From positions 187,451 to 251,450 of the forward strand of contig NZ_VEAF01000004.1 of the NCBI RefSeq assembly GCF_007673775.1: a stretch of DNA of 64,000 nt. The letters are read 5' to 3'. The number at the start of each line of letters is the position of its first letter. Position 1 is the first letter of the stretch. Below are positions 8,089-16,757 of the stretch, one piece after another. The position numbers and the translations under genes were made by a program. The notes below the pieces were generated by a model that worked only from the letters and a program-made list of their open reading frames with translations, searched no databases and was not told where the DNA came from. Origin of the DNA: Curtobacterium sp. 9128 (GTDB lineage Bacteria > Actinomycetota > Actinomycetes > Actinomycetales > Microbacteriaceae).

Positions 8089-8565
8089 TCAGGAGCTGGG
8101 ATCCTCCTGGGAGACCTCGCCCTGGGCGACCCGCTCGAGCGCGCCGAGGGCGTTGGCGATGGCGTCGAGGTCGTCGGAGGGGAGGTCGGTGATGAGCGAG
8201 GCCACGATCCCGGTGCGCTGGTTCCGTGCTGCCTCGACCGCGGCGATCCCCTCGGGGGTGACGCTGACCTTGAACGCTCGGCCGTCGGTCGGGTCGGCCT
8301 CGCGGGCGATGAATCCGCGCTGCTCGAGTTCGGTCAGGATGCGGGTCATCGTGGGCTTCGTGACGACCTCGATCCGCGAGATGTCGCCTGGGCGCAGGGG
8401 TCCGTGGCGCTGGATGGTCGCGAGCGCCGACACGATCCCGTACCCGAGCGAGGCGGAGTCGCTGCGCGCCCGACGGTTGATGCGGCCCACTGCGGCGGCC
8501 AGCCGCGCGGCGACCTCGGTGCGGTCCATCTGCCCCGGTTGCTGCTCCGGGTGGTCCTGCCTCAT
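8089..8565 (-). CDS. MarR family transcriptional regulator
   Basis: A 158-aa winged-helix regulator. The DNA-binding region is visible as YGIVSALATIQRHGPLRPGD, then IEVVTKPTMTRILTELEQRG (recognition helix) and the wing IAREADPTDGRAFKVSVTPEG, spanning residues ~45-115; helices at both ends form the dimer interface. No regulated gene adjoins it in an obvious operon: the transglycosylase gene lies downstream on the same strand, more than 240 bases away. The ligand cannot be told from sequence. Confidence 0.9.
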   Translation of the reverse strand: MRQDHPEQQPGQMDRTEVAARLAAAVGRINRRARSDSASLGYGIVSALATIQRHGPLRPGDISRIEVVTKPTMTRILTELEQRGFIAREADPTDGRAFKVSVTPEGIAAVEAARNQRTGIVASLITDLPSDDLDAIANALGALERVAQGEVSQEDPSS

Positions 8566-8664
8566 GTGCTGCTCCGCCGTCGTCGTCGGGATGTCCTGGC
8601 GATGCTACCGGGGTGTCGAGCGGCGCTCCTGGGAGGGTGCAGGGGTGCTGCCGGAACCAGGGAG

Positions 8665-8693
8665 CCGCCCGCCCCGGTCGACGGAACGGGCGG
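8665..8693 (-). terminator. Weak hairpin downstream of the gntR-type gene
   Basis: CCGCCCG and CGGGCGG can pair around a 15-base loop, with more partial pairing outside, about 40 bases past the stop of the GntR-type regulator gene. The rest of the 8566-8734 gap shows no gene or other clear signal. Confidence 0.35.
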
Positions 8694-8734
8694 TTCCTGT
8701 ACGGGTGCTCAGTGCACCAGCGGCACGGTGCGGC

Positions 8735-9385
8735 TCAGCGCTTCTCGCCGGGGAGCTGGTGGATGGCCTCCGTCGCGAGCTCGGCGGCGATGTTGTCCCC
8801 GCTCTCGGTGGCGGCCCGCAGCCGCTTGAAGTCCTCGGTCATGCGGTCCCAGTCGACGAGCTCGTCGAGGTTCGGCAGGCGGAGTCGGAACGCCAGACCG
8901 TCCATCGTGTCCGAGCAGACGCGACGCAGGTTGTCGTTGCCACACTCCTCGACGTAGAGGGCGAACGTCCCGAGCGCGTCGGTGTTCACGGCGGTGACGT
9001 CGTGGGCCTCGAGCTCCGTGATCGTCTTGTCGAGCGCGGCGAGGATCTTCTTCCGCGCCGGGGCCCCGAGCCGCGGGACCGCCAGGCGGACGACGCCGCC
9101 GAAGAGCACGCCGAGGGTCTGCAGCGCCTCGATCACCTCGGCGGGGTCCGGGGTGGTCACGCGGGTGTAGCGGTTCGGTGCCATCTCGATGAGCCCGGCG
9201 CGTGCGAGCTGGCTGAGGGCCTCGCGGATCGGGGTGCGCGAGACACCGAGCCAGGCGATGAGCTCGTCGTCGTTGAGGCGTTCGCCCGGCTCCAGCGTGC
9301 CGTCCATGATCGCCTCGTGGATCTTCTGGCGGACGGTGTCGCGGAGCAGCTGGTGTTCGGTGGGGGCGCTGCTGGGGACCGGCAT
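8735..9385 (-). CDS. GntR family transcriptional regulator (FCD/FadR-type)
   Basis: A 216-aa regulator. The N-terminal winged helix (residues ~10-75) contains VRQKIHEAIMDGTLEPGERL, then LIAWLGVSRTPIREALSQLARAGLIE, the classical GntR block. The C-terminal helical domain (~85-215) is the FCD ligand-binding type, which usually binds small carboxylic acids with a metal. In the divergent upstream gap, at about 9452-9462, the sequence ATACCTGATAT is a short palindrome that could be an autoregulatory site; this is weak. The neighbouring genes do not reveal its pathway. Confidence 0.9.
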   Translation of the reverse strand: MPVPSSAPTEHQLLRDTVRQKIHEAIMDGTLEPGERLNDDELIAWLGVSRTPIREALSQLARAGLIEMAPNRYTRVTTPDPAEVIEALQTLGVLFGGVVRLAVPRLGAPARKKILAALDKTITELEAHDVTAVNTDALGTFALYVEECGNDNLRRVCSDTMDGLAFRLRLPNLDELVDWDRMTEDFKRLRAATESGDNIAAELATEAIHQLPGEKR

Positions 9386-9488
9386 GGGGTGTCCTTCGGG
9401 TTCGGGGAGTCCGCCACGGCAGATCGGTGCGGACGCATCGATGACGATACCTGATATGAGAACGGCGTTGCGCTCGGTTCCGACCGCG

Positions 9489-9923
9489 TCACGTACCGGA
9501 CAGGAGCGCGACCGTCATCGGGTCGCCCGACCCGTTCCACCACCGGTCCAGGACGCGGGTGAACGGCTCGGGATCGACCGCGACCGCGGCGAAGAGCGTC
9601 ATCGAGGAACGGAGCTTCACCGCGTCGATGCCGCCCAGGAGGTCCTCCGCGGAACGGGTGGGGGCAGCGGCGGCGACCGCGGCGGCGCGGACCAGGCGCG
9701 GCCCGAGCACCGGGTGCTCGAGGTACGCGCGAGCCTCGTCGACGCCGGAGACCGCGTACCGCTGGGCCGTCGCGCTCCGCCCGAGCCCGGCGAGCTGCGG
9801 GAAGACGAACCACATCCAGTGCGAGGTCTTCCGGCCGCGCTCGAGCTCCTGCATCGCCTGGTCGACGACGCCGTCCTGGGCGCGGACGAACCGCTCGAGG
9901 TCGAAGGGGTCCGCCGCGGTCAT
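9489..9923 (-). CDS. DUF1810 family protein
   Basis: The 144-aa product matches the DUF1810 (YciO-unrelated calpastatin-like) family through DPFDLERFVRAQDGVVDQAM, then KTSHWMWFVFPQLAGLGRSA near residue 35, the YLEHPVLGPRLV block and the late DAVKLRSSMTLFAAV segment. Members are small soluble proteins without a known activity. Its start overlaps the stop of the upstream DUF2071 gene (ATGA), so it is the third gene of a coupled trio read from 11079 downward. Confidence 0.88.
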   Translation of the reverse strand: MTAADPFDLERFVRAQDGVVDQAMQELERGRKTSHWMWFVFPQLAGLGRSATAQRYAVSGVDEARAYLEHPVLGPRLVRAAAVAAAAPTRSAEDLLGGIDAVKLRSSMTLFAAVAVDPEPFTRVLDRWWNGSGDPMTVALLSGT

Positions 9924-10681
9924 CGGACGACGTCCCCCCAGCCGTAGCGGACCGTCGTCGCGTCGAGCACGAGCAGCGAGTCCGGTGCCCGGTCGAACAG
10001 CCCCGGCATGCCGACGGCGTCGGGCAGGTCACCCTCGAGCCGTTCGAGGTGCGCGGACCGCAGCGCGAGTGGCGGGTGCTGTCGCTGCCAGAACACCGTC
10101 TGCGCGAACTGCCGGGCGTGGATGCCGACGCGGGTGGTGAGGTCGGCGGCGAGCGGCGAGGAGACGGGGGAGCCGACCGCGACGCGGACGGAGGCGGCGT
10201 GGCGGGGCCGCCCCGAGCCTCCAGGCCGCGCACGCCCCAGGCGGTCCGGGTGCCGCACCGACCGGTACCGCAGGGTGTCGCCACGGCGCTTCCCCCTGGC
10301 GTGGGCGAACGTGTACGGCACCCCGAGCAGGGCGTGTGCCGCGACGATCGCCGGGACGTTCGCCGTGTCGACGGTGCGGTACGTGACACCGTGACGGCCG
10401 CGGTCGTCGACGGTGAGGACCTCGATCGTCACCTCGGTCATCGAACCGAGTCGACCCGACGGCGGGAACGGCGGCACCCGTGTCTCGCGGAAGACGTACG
10501 CCGTCAGTCCGACCCACGCGCTGCCGTCGACGACGTCCGGACGGGTCCCGCGCGGCACGAACCGCGCGAGTGCCTCCGGCTCGCGACGCCAGTGCGCGAA
10601 GACGACGTCCTCCCACGCGTGCACGGTGACCGCGCGGTGCGCCAGCGGCGCTGCCGCCCGCTCCGCGAGCGAGCCGGTCAC
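9920..10681 (-). CDS. DUF2071 (YqjF-like) family protein
   Basis: A 253-aa protein of the DUF2071/acetoacetate-decarboxylase-like superfamily: WEDVVFAHWRREPEALARFV at the start, then GSAWVGLTAYVFRETRVPPF, TEVTIEVLTVDDRGRHGVTY and the later ARQFAQTVFWQRQHPPLALR. The function is unknown. A loop at residues ~150-165 (RARPGGSGRPRHAAS) coincides with a copy of the dispersed CCGAGCCTCC element at 10213, a possible in-frame insertion. ATGA/GTGA-type overlaps on both sides join it to the DoxX-like and DUF1810 genes. Confidence 0.82.
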   Translation of the reverse strand: MTGSLAERAAAPLAHRAVTVHAWEDVVFAHWRREPEALARFVPRGTRPDVVDGSAWVGLTAYVFRETRVPPFPPSGRLGSMTEVTIEVLTVDDRGRHGVTYRTVDTANVPAIVAAHALLGVPYTFAHARGKRRGDTLRYRSVRHPDRLGRARPGGSGRPRHAASVRVAVGSPVSSPLAADLTTRVGIHARQFAQTVFWQRQHPPLALRSAHLERLEGDLPDAVGMPGLFDRAPDSLLVLDATTVRYGWGDVVR

Positions 10682-11079
10682 CGGCGTGACGCGGACCGAC
10701 CGACGCGGAGGGCCCAGGAGACGAGCGGAGCCTGCAGGGGGAGGCGCAGGACGGAGACGATCCGCATCGTGCGCGAGGACCGGGGACTGTCGAGCAGGTC
10801 CCTGGCCATCGTGAGGTTCGCCGGGAAGACCGCGACGAAGAGCGCCGCGGCCGCGATCCCAGCCGCCCGGCGCGTAGCCGGGACCGCGAGCCCTGCCGCG
10901 ATGCCGAGCTCCGCGACCCCCGACACGAGCGTCGTCGTGCGCGGCGGCAGACCCCGCGGCACGATCCGGTCGTAGCCGCGCGGGCGGAGGAAGTGCGTGA
11001 CGCCGGCGCCGCCGAGGACGACGGCGAGGAACGCCGCCGTCCGGTCGGCGCGTCTGGCGCGTGCTGAACGTCGTCCCAT
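10678..11079 (-). CDS. DoxX-like small membrane protein
   Basis: The 133-aa product has about four hydrophobic helices and the DoxX-family layout: AFLAVVLGGAGVTHFLRP in helix 1, PPRTTTLVSGVAELGIAAGL in helix 2, then AAALFVAVFPANLTMARDLL. PANL with a following acidic/basic turn is typical of the DoxX/YphA group. It is the first gene of the trio with DUF2071 and DUF1810; the joint role is unknown. Confidence 0.75.
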   Translation of the reverse strand: MGRRSARARRADRTAAFLAVVLGGAGVTHFLRPRGYDRIVPRGLPPRTTTLVSGVAELGIAAGLAVPATRRAAGIAAAALFVAVFPANLTMARDLLDSPRSSRTMRIVSVLRLPLQAPLVSWALRVGRSASRR

Positions 11080-11160
11080 GCGCCCATCGTGGCCCGGGTG
11101 CCGACGCCTGTTCCCAGCGACCCGCCAGCCGGCGGGCTCGCCCGTCGCGGGCCCCGACGA

Positions 11161-12459
11161 TCAGGTCAGGGCGGTCGCGACGAGGTCGAGGACGACCGTG
11201 GCCACCTCGGCCTTCGTGCCAGAGGCGGTCCGCACCACCTCGCCGCCGGGGACGAGGACCTCGATCGCGTTCTCCTCGCGCTCGAACCCCTCGGACCAGC
11301 CGACCCGGTTCACCACGAGCATGTCGGCCGGCTTCCTCGCGATCTTCGCCCGGCCGAGCTCGATGCGGGCCGCCTGGTCGGGCTCGGTCTCCGCCGCGAA
11401 CCCGACGACGACCTGCCCGGTGCGCCGCCCGGCGACGAGGTCCGCGAGCACGTCCGGGTTCCGCACGAGTTCGAGCGTCATCCGGTCACCCTGGGCGTCC
11501 TTCTTGAGCTTCTCGGCGAGCACCTCGGCCGGACGGTAGTCCGCCACCGCGGCGGTCATCACGACGACGTCCGCCTCCGCCGCGGCCGCGTGCACGGCGT
11601 CCGCGAGCTCGAGGGCGGAGCCCACCTGCACGATCCGCGCGTCGAGTCCGGCGAGCAGCCCGGCCTCGACGTTCGCCGACACCAGGGTCACCTCGGCGCC
11701 ACGGGCCGCCGCTGCGGCCGCGAGTGCGACGCCCTGCCGACCGCTCGAGCGGTTGCCGACGAAGCGGACGGGGTCGAACGGCTCACGGGTCCCGCCGGCG
11801 CTGACGACCACGCGCACCCCGGCCAGGTCGCCGCGCTCGCCGCGTGCACCGGTCGGGCGCTCGGACGGGAGGCCCGGCTCGGCCCCGGCGGACCGGCCAG
11901 CCGTCGTCGTCCTGTCCAGGACCGCCAGGGCGGCCGCCACGATGTCGTCCGGTTCCGACATCCGGCCGATGCCGGCGTCGTCGCCGGTGAGGGCGCCCAC
12001 CTCGGGGCCGACGACGTGGACCCCGCGGCTGCGCAGCGTGGCGAGGTTGGCGCGGGTCGCCGGGTGCTCCCACATCTGCGGGTGCATCGCCGGGGCCACG
12101 ACGACGGGGGCCTCGGTCGCCAGGAGCGTCGTGCCGAGCAGGTCGGGCGCGAGTCCTGCGGCCATCCGGGCGAGGGAGTCCGCGGTGGCCGGGGCGACGA
12201 CGACGAGGTCCGCGGCACGGCCGAGGGCCACGTGGCGTACCTCGGCGACGTCGTCGAACACGCTCGTCGCGACGGGGTTCCGGCTGAGCGCCTCGAGCGT
12301 CGGGAGGCCGACGAACCGGAGCGCGCCCTCGGTCGGGACGACGTGCACGTCGTAGCCGGCCCGCACGAACCCGCGGACGACCTGCACGGCCTTGTAGGCG
12401 GCGATGCCCCCGGTGATGCCGACGACGACGGTCCTGCGCTGCTCGGATGCGGTGCTCAC
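11161..12459 (-). CDS. coaBC: Bifunctional phosphopantothenoylcysteine decarboxylase/phosphopantothenate-cysteine ligase
   Basis: This enzyme performs two steps of coenzyme A synthesis. Residues ~1-185 are the FMN-dependent CoaC decarboxylase (VVGITGGIAAYKAVQVVRG, ADLVVVAPATADSLARMA, VAPAMHPQMWEHPATRANL). Residues ~215-432 are the CoaB ligase (VVVSAGGTREPFDPVRFVGN, SSGRQGVALA, MTAAVADYRP, KLKKDAQGDRMTLELVRNPD). The inter-domain linker around residues 193-208 (GAEPGLPSERPTG) overlaps a variant of the dispersed GGACGGGAGG element at 11863-11884. The protein is 432 aa, a little longer than typical because of this linker. It is transcribed alone. Confidence 0.95.
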   Translation of the reverse strand: MSTASEQRRTVVVGITGGIAAYKAVQVVRGFVRAGYDVHVVPTEGALRFVGLPTLEALSRNPVATSVFDDVAEVRHVALGRAADLVVVAPATADSLARMAAGLAPDLLGTTLLATEAPVVVAPAMHPQMWEHPATRANLATLRSRGVHVVGPEVGALTGDDAGIGRMSEPDDIVAAALAVLDRTTTAGRSAGAEPGLPSERPTGARGERGDLAGVRVVVSAGGTREPFDPVRFVGNRSSGRQGVALAAAAAARGAEVTLVSANVEAGLLAGLDARIVQVGSALELADAVHAAAAEADVVVMTAAVADYRPAEVLAEKLKKDAQGDRMTLELVRNPDVLADLVAGRRTGQVVVGFAAETEPDQAARIELGRAKIARKPADMLVVNRVGWSEGFEREENAIEVLVPGGEVVRTASGTKAEVATVVLDLVATALT

Positions 12460-12545
12460 GCCGCCACGCTACCCGGGAGCGCTCCGGGGCTGCGCGCTCT
12501 CCGGTGGACGGGTGCCGCTCGGCCGCGCATGGCAGGATCGGCGCC

Positions 12546-13331
12546 ATGTGCACCGTCGTCGTTCGCGTCGAACCCGGCTCGGAGTGGCCCGTCACCGTGC
12601 TCGCCATGCGCGACGAGTCGCCGACCCGCCCGTGGGACCCGCCGGCGGCGTGGTGGCCCGAGCGTGACCCCGGGCTCCGCGGGGTCCGTGACCGTGAAGC
12701 TGGCGGTGCGTGGCTGGCGGCCTCGGACGACGCCGGGCTCGCGGTCGTGCTGAACCGGTGGGAGGACGTCCCCGCGACGGACGGCACGTGGACCACCCGC
12801 GGCGTGCTGCCCCTCGACGCCTTGCAGGGAGCACTGCCCGACCAGGACCACGCACCGACGACCCGGGCCTTCAACCTCGTCCGCGCGACGGCGACCGGCG
12901 CCTCGGTCGTCTCGTGGGACGGCGCGGAGGTCCGCACGACCGAGCTCGGCCCCGGCGTGCACATGGTCACGCACGGCGAACCCGACGACCCGGCAGCGCC
13001 GCGCATCGGCCGGTGGCTGGAGTCCTTCCGCGCGGCCGCCGCCCCGAGCGGACCGCCCGCACTGGCACCGTTCGACGAGCTCCGGGCAGCGGACACGGGC
13101 GCGGACGCCGGCGACGGGTGGAGCCCCTGGTTCGGGGTCCTCGCGGAGTCGGCCGCACTGCCCGCCGACGACCCCGACGCGATCCTGCGGGACGCCGTCG
13201 AGCCGGAGGGGCACTTCGCGACACTGTCGATCGTCGCCGCGGCGGTCGGTCCCGGTCGCACGGTGCTGCAGCACGCCCGCCTGCACGACCCCGGCGACAT
13301 CGCCGGCAGCGTCGAGCTCCACCACGCCTGA
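12546..13331 (+). CDS. NRDE (TANGO2-like) family protein
   Basis: The 261-aa product begins directly with the family signature MCTVVVRVEP, where the cysteine at position 2 is exposed if the initiator methionine is removed (an N-terminal nucleophile-like feature). It continues with MRDESPTRPWDPPAAWW, then GAWLAASDDAGLAVVLNRW. This is a divergent form of the NRDE motif: here the residues are MRDE. The TANGO2 family is linked to metabolite/heme handling in eukaryotes; the bacterial role is not settled. ATG 12546 is clearly the start because the motif must be N-terminal. Confidence 0.85.
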   Translation: MCTVVVRVEPGSEWPVTVLAMRDESPTRPWDPPAAWWPERDPGLRGVRDREAGGAWLAASDDAGLAVVLNRWEDVPATDGTWTTRGVLPLDALQGALPDQDHAPTTRAFNLVRATATGASVVSWDGAEVRTTELGPGVHMVTHGEPDDPAAPRIGRWLESFRAAAAPSGPPALAPFDELRAADTGADAGDGWSPWFGVLAESAALPADDPDAILRDAVEPEGHFATLSIVAAAVGPGRTVLQHARLHDPGDIAGSVELHHA

Positions 13332-13367
13332 CCCGCTCGTCCCGCCCCGCGCGCCCGCCCCGCCCCG

Positions 13368-13590
13368 CCGAGGTTCCACAATTACGGAACCTCGGAGCGC
13401 TGCACGGGTGTGTCGTGGAACCTGGACGGACAGCGTGCGGCGAGTCGTGGAACCTCGTGCGTTGGGGCGTCGCCCGCGGCCCGCCCGCCGAGCCCCGCCG
13501 CGGTTCCACAATTACGGAACCTCGGCGCGCTGCACGGGTGTGTCGTGGAACCCGGAGGGACAGCGCGCGGCGAGTCGTGGAACCTCGTTC
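13368..13590. repeat. Two tandem copies of an AATT-centred palindromic intergenic repeat
   Basis: Copy 1 has arms CGAGGTTCC (13368-13376) and GGAACCTCG (13385-13393) around ACAATTAC, followed by a tail ending CGAGTCGTGGAACCTCGT (to 13458). Copy 2 repeats this about 131 bases later (arms at 13502-13507 and 13516-13521, tail to 13588) with a few changes. Related elements occur at 27901-28030 and 48861-48952, making this a dispersed family. The whole 13332-13730 gap is otherwise without a convincing gene; a CCGAGCCTCC element lies at 13638-13647. Confidence 0.9.
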
Positions 13591-13730
13591 CTCGCCTGTT
13601 GGGGCGCGCCCGCCGGGGCCGGCCCGCCGGGGCCGAGCCGAGCCTCCCGTCGGTGTCTGAGCGCACCGGAAGCGGACGGGGTACGCACCCACGCGCTCCG
13701 TGTGGGTCGAGGCGCGTACCGTTCCAGCGC

Positions 13731-14441
13731 GTGAGGACCCGACCCCGCTCCCTGCTGGCCGCCCTGCTGGTGACCGCCACTGTGCTCGCCCTGGTGGCGT
13801 GCTCGGAGGACCCCTCCGTCGCGCCGACCCCGTCTGCGACGCACCGTGCGCCGTCCCGACCGTGGGACCAGGCCAAGCACGCACGCATCGTCGTGATCGG
13901 GGACTCGATCAGCGGCGGCCACGGGTTGACGACGGCGCAGGCGTGGCCGGCGCTCCTGGCCGACGAGCACCACTGGGCGCTGACGAACCTGTCCTGCGAC
14001 GGTGCCGGCGTCGCCGCGCTCGGGGACACCGACGACTGCGCCAGCGCCTACGGGACGCTCGTGGAACGCGCCGTGGACCTCCGGCCGCGGGTCGTGTTCG
14101 TGCAGGCGAGCTCGAACGACCTCGGGATGGACGACGCCGGGATCCGCAGCGCCACGAACCAGGTCGTCGCGGACGTGCACCGCCAGCTCCCCGATGCCCA
14201 CCTGGTCGGCCTCAGCGCCATCTGGAACCAGGACGCGCCACCGGCGCAGCTCGCCGTCATCTCGAAGGCGCTCCGCAAGGCGATCCACCGCGAGGGCGGG
14301 CAGTACGTCGACATCGGTGAGCCGCTCCGCGGACACCCCGCGTGGATGCAGTCCGACGACGTCCACCCGACGGCCGTCGGGCAGCAGGCCATCGCCGCCG
14401 ACGTCGCGAAGGCGTTCGCGGCCGACCACGTGCGGTTCTGA
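13731..14441 (+). CDS. SGNH/GDSL hydrolase lipoprotein
   Basis: A 236-aa exported esterase/lipase-like protein. The signal peptide (residues 1-22) ends in LALVACS, a lipobox with the cysteine expected to be lipidated. A low-complexity linker follows, then the SGNH blocks: IVVIGDSISGGHG (block I, nucleophile serine), the oxyanion glycine in LSCDGAGVAAL, QASSNDLG (block III asparagine), and SDDVHPTAVGQQAIAADVAK (block V Asp/His pair). It probably deacylates a cell-surface or environmental substrate. GTG at 13731 is the only start that gives a proper signal peptide. Confidence 0.88.
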   Translation: MRTRPRSLLAALLVTATVLALVACSEDPSVAPTPSATHRAPSRPWDQAKHARIVVIGDSISGGHGLTTAQAWPALLADEHHWALTNLSCDGAGVAALGDTDDCASAYGTLVERAVDLRPRVVFVQASSNDLGMDDAGIRSATNQVVADVHRQLPDAHLVGLSAIWNQDAPPAQLAVISKALRKAIHREGGQYVDIGEPLRGHPAWMQSDDVHPTAVGQQAIAADVAKAFAADHVRF

Positions 14442-14457
14442 GCCGCGTCCGGGACCG

Positions 14458-15366
14458 TCAGTCCGGGAGGCCCGTGCCGGTCAGGTCCTCGGCCACCGCC
14501 CAGAGGCTCCGCGCCAGGTCGGCTCGACGTGCCGGCCCCGGGATCGACACGGTCGTCGCCGGCCCGGTCATCTGCCCGGGACCGGATGGCCCGTAGTAGG
14601 CACCCCCGACGGCCGAGCGCCCCACCGCGGCGAAGAGCAGCGGCTCGCTGCCCTGTTCGACGTCCTGCGTGAACGGCCAGGCGCGCTGCTTCGAGGACAC
14701 CGGCTTCGCGCGGCCGAGCGACCGACCAGCTGACTGCAGGTTCGTCCGCGTGTAGCCGGGGTGCGCCGCCGTCGAGACGAGGTCCCAGTCGTGTTCGATC
14801 GACAGCGTGTGCAGGTGCAGCGCCAGCAGCAGGTCGGCGAGCTTCGACTGCCCGTAGGCGAGCCAGGGGGAGTAGCGCCGGGTCCACTGCAGGTCGTCGA
14901 AGCGGATCCGTCCGAACAGGGCGGCGAGGCTCGACATCGTCGCGACCCGCGGTGCGGGGGACCGCAGGAGTGCCGGCAGGAGGAGGTTCGTCAGCGCGAA
15001 CGGTCCGAGGAAGTTCGTGCCGAACTGCAGCTCGAAGCCGTCGACCGTCTCGAACCGCTTCGGCGGCGCCATCACGCCGGCGTTGTTCACCAGGACGTCG
15101 AGCGGCCGGTCGTCGGCGAGGATCCCGTCTGCGAAACGACGGACGCTCGCCAGGTCGGCCAGGTCGAGCTCGCGGACCTCGACGTCGGCGTCCGGGGAGC
15201 GTCGTCGGATCGCCTCGGCGGCCTCGTCGCCCTTCGCCGTCGTGCGGACGGCGATCACGACCGATGCTCCGGCCTCGGCCAGTCGGGTGGCGGTCTCGCG
15301 GCCGGTGCCGCTGTTCGAGCCGGTGACGACGATGCGGCGTCCGGTCTGGTCGGGGATCTTCGGCAT
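14458..15366 (-). CDS. Short-chain dehydrogenase/reductase, retinol-dehydrogenase-like
   Basis: A 302-aa classical SDR: nucleotide-binding VVTGSNSGTGRETATRLA at the N-terminus, ELDLADLASVRRFADG, LDVLVNNAGVMAPP, then catalytic serine in VATMSSLAALFG and the YGQSKLADLLLA motif (Tyr-x-x-x-Lys). The region after the motif (HPGYTRTNLQSAGR) is typical of WW-domain-oxidoreductase/retinol-dehydrogenase-like SDRs of bacteria. The substrate is unknown. ATG 15366 puts the Rossmann glycine motif at the normal distance from the N-terminus. It is divergent from the luciferase-like monooxygenase gene. Confidence 0.9.
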   Translation of the reverse strand: MPKIPDQTGRRIVVTGSNSGTGRETATRLAEAGASVVIAVRTTAKGDEAAEAIRRRSPDADVEVRELDLADLASVRRFADGILADDRPLDVLVNNAGVMAPPKRFETVDGFELQFGTNFLGPFALTNLLLPALLRSPAPRVATMSSLAALFGRIRFDDLQWTRRYSPWLAYGQSKLADLLLALHLHTLSIEHDWDLVSTAAHPGYTRTNLQSAGRSLGRAKPVSSKQRAWPFTQDVEQGSEPLLFAAVGRSAVGGAYYGPSGPGQMTGPATTVSIPGPARRADLARSLWAVAEDLTGTGLPD

Positions 15367-15500
15367 GTCGGGGACGGTACACGCGGGCACCGGTGTGCCG
15401 CCTCCTCCTGCGGTGCTGCGCACTCCTCGCTGTGCGGGCGCGGACAGACCCGGCTCACGGCGACCGCGGTGACGCTCTGGCCACCACCGGCACCCTGTGC

Positions 15501-15520
15501 TAGATTCATGCATACGCATT
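15501..15520 (+). promoter_or_regulatory. Extended -10 box with an ATGC/GCAT palindrome upstream of the monooxygenase gene
   Basis: TGCTAGATT gives an extended -10 (TAGATT at 15501-15506). Directly after it, ATGC-ATAC-GCAT (15508-15519) is a palindrome near the expected transcription start, a typical place for a repressor operator. A GGAGG ribosome-binding site follows at 15526-15530. The A+T content is locally much higher than in the surroundings. Confidence 0.55.
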
Positions 15521-15535
15521 CACTTGGAGGACGCG

Positions 15536-16645
15536 ATGAGCAACGCTTTCGGCACCGACCGCCCCTCGGACGTCCCGCCGCCCGCTCCGGACCGCGTCGG
15601 CCCCGTGCAGCTCGGCCTCGACACGTTCGGTGACGTCACCGAGCGGCTCGACGGCTCCGTGCGGAGCCAGGCGCAGAGCATCCGGGACGTCATCGACGAG
15701 GCCGTGCTCGCCGACCAGGTCGGCATCGACTTCATCGGCATCGGGGAGCACCACCGCGCGGACTACGCCGTGAGTGCCCCGGAGACGGTCCTCGCGGCCA
15801 TCGCCGCGCGGACCGAGCGCATCCGGATGGGCTCCGCCGTCACCGTGCTCTCCAGCGACGACCCGGTCCGCGTGTACGAGCGCTTCGCGACCGTCGACGC
15901 GATCTCGAACGGCCGCGCCGAGGTCATCCTCGGCCGCGGGTCCTTCACCGAGAGCTTCCCGCTGTTCGGCTACGAGCTGAGCGACTACGAGGTCCTCTTC
16001 GAGGAGAAGCTCCAGCTCTGGGCGGCGCTCCGCGGCGGGGACAAGGTCACGTGGAGCGGCACGGTGCGCCCGGGTCTGACGGACCAGGACGTCTTCCCGA
16101 AGCTCGAGCACGGCCCCATCCCGACGTGGATCGGTGTCGGCGGCTCGCCCCAGTCGGTCATCCGCGCCGCCTCGTACGGCATGCCCCTGTTCCTGGCGAT
16201 CATCGGCGGCCAGCCCGCGCAGTTCGCCCCGTTCTCGCGGCTCTACCGCCAGGCGCTGACGCAGCTCGAGCTGCCGCAGCAGCCGATCGCGATGCACTCG
16301 CCCGGGTTCGTCGCGGCCACCGACGCCGAAGCCGCCGAGCGCTACTGGCCGTACCACAAGGCCGTCACCGACCGGCTCGGGGCCGAGCGCGGCTGGCCGC
16401 CGCTCGACGTCGCGCAGTACCAGGCGGGCCTCTCCGCCGGAGGGTCGCTCTACGTGGGCTCGCCGGAGACCGTCGCGCGCAAGATCGCGCGCAACATGCG
16501 GATCCTCGGCGTCTCGCGCTTCGACATGCGGTACGCCACCGGGCGTCTGCCGCACGAGGACATGATGCGGTCGATCGAGCTCTACGGCACCGCGGTCGCC
16601 CCGCGGGTACGCGAGCTGCTCGCCGAGCCGGTCCCGGTCCCGTAG
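15536..16645 (+). CDS. LLM class flavin-dependent oxidoreductase
   Basis: A 369-aa bacterial luciferase-like monooxygenase/reductase. The TIM-barrel landmarks are LGLDTFGDVTERLDG, FIGIGEHHRADYAVSAPE, RIRMGSAVTVLSSDDPVRVYERFA, AEVILGRGSFTESFPLFG and the late SPETVARKIARNMRILGVSR. ATG 15536 is preceded by a perfect GGAGG; an upstream in-frame ATG would include promoter sequence. The likely cofactor is FMNH2 or F420; the substrate is unknown. An FMN reductase that could supply FMNH2 is encoded at 42144, but without linkage. Confidence 0.92.
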   Translation: MSNAFGTDRPSDVPPPAPDRVGPVQLGLDTFGDVTERLDGSVRSQAQSIRDVIDEAVLADQVGIDFIGIGEHHRADYAVSAPETVLAAIAARTERIRMGSAVTVLSSDDPVRVYERFATVDAISNGRAEVILGRGSFTESFPLFGYELSDYEVLFEEKLQLWAALRGGDKVTWSGTVRPGLTDQDVFPKLEHGPIPTWIGVGGSPQSVIRAASYGMPLFLAIIGGQPAQFAPFSRLYRQALTQLELPQQPIAMHSPGFVAATDAEAAERYWPYHKAVTDRLGAERGWPPLDVAQYQAGLSAGGSLYVGSPETVARKIARNMRILGVSRFDMRYATGRLPHEDMMRSIELYGTAVAPRVRELLAEPVPVP

Positions 16646-16757
16646 CCGGCGCCCTCCGGTCGGCAGCCACAGGCGCTGTTGCCGGGAGGCTCGGTGCGGG
16701 TCCGCCACGTCGGTGCCGTCACGGGCGCTCACGGGCGCGCCGCGTACGGTCCATGGC

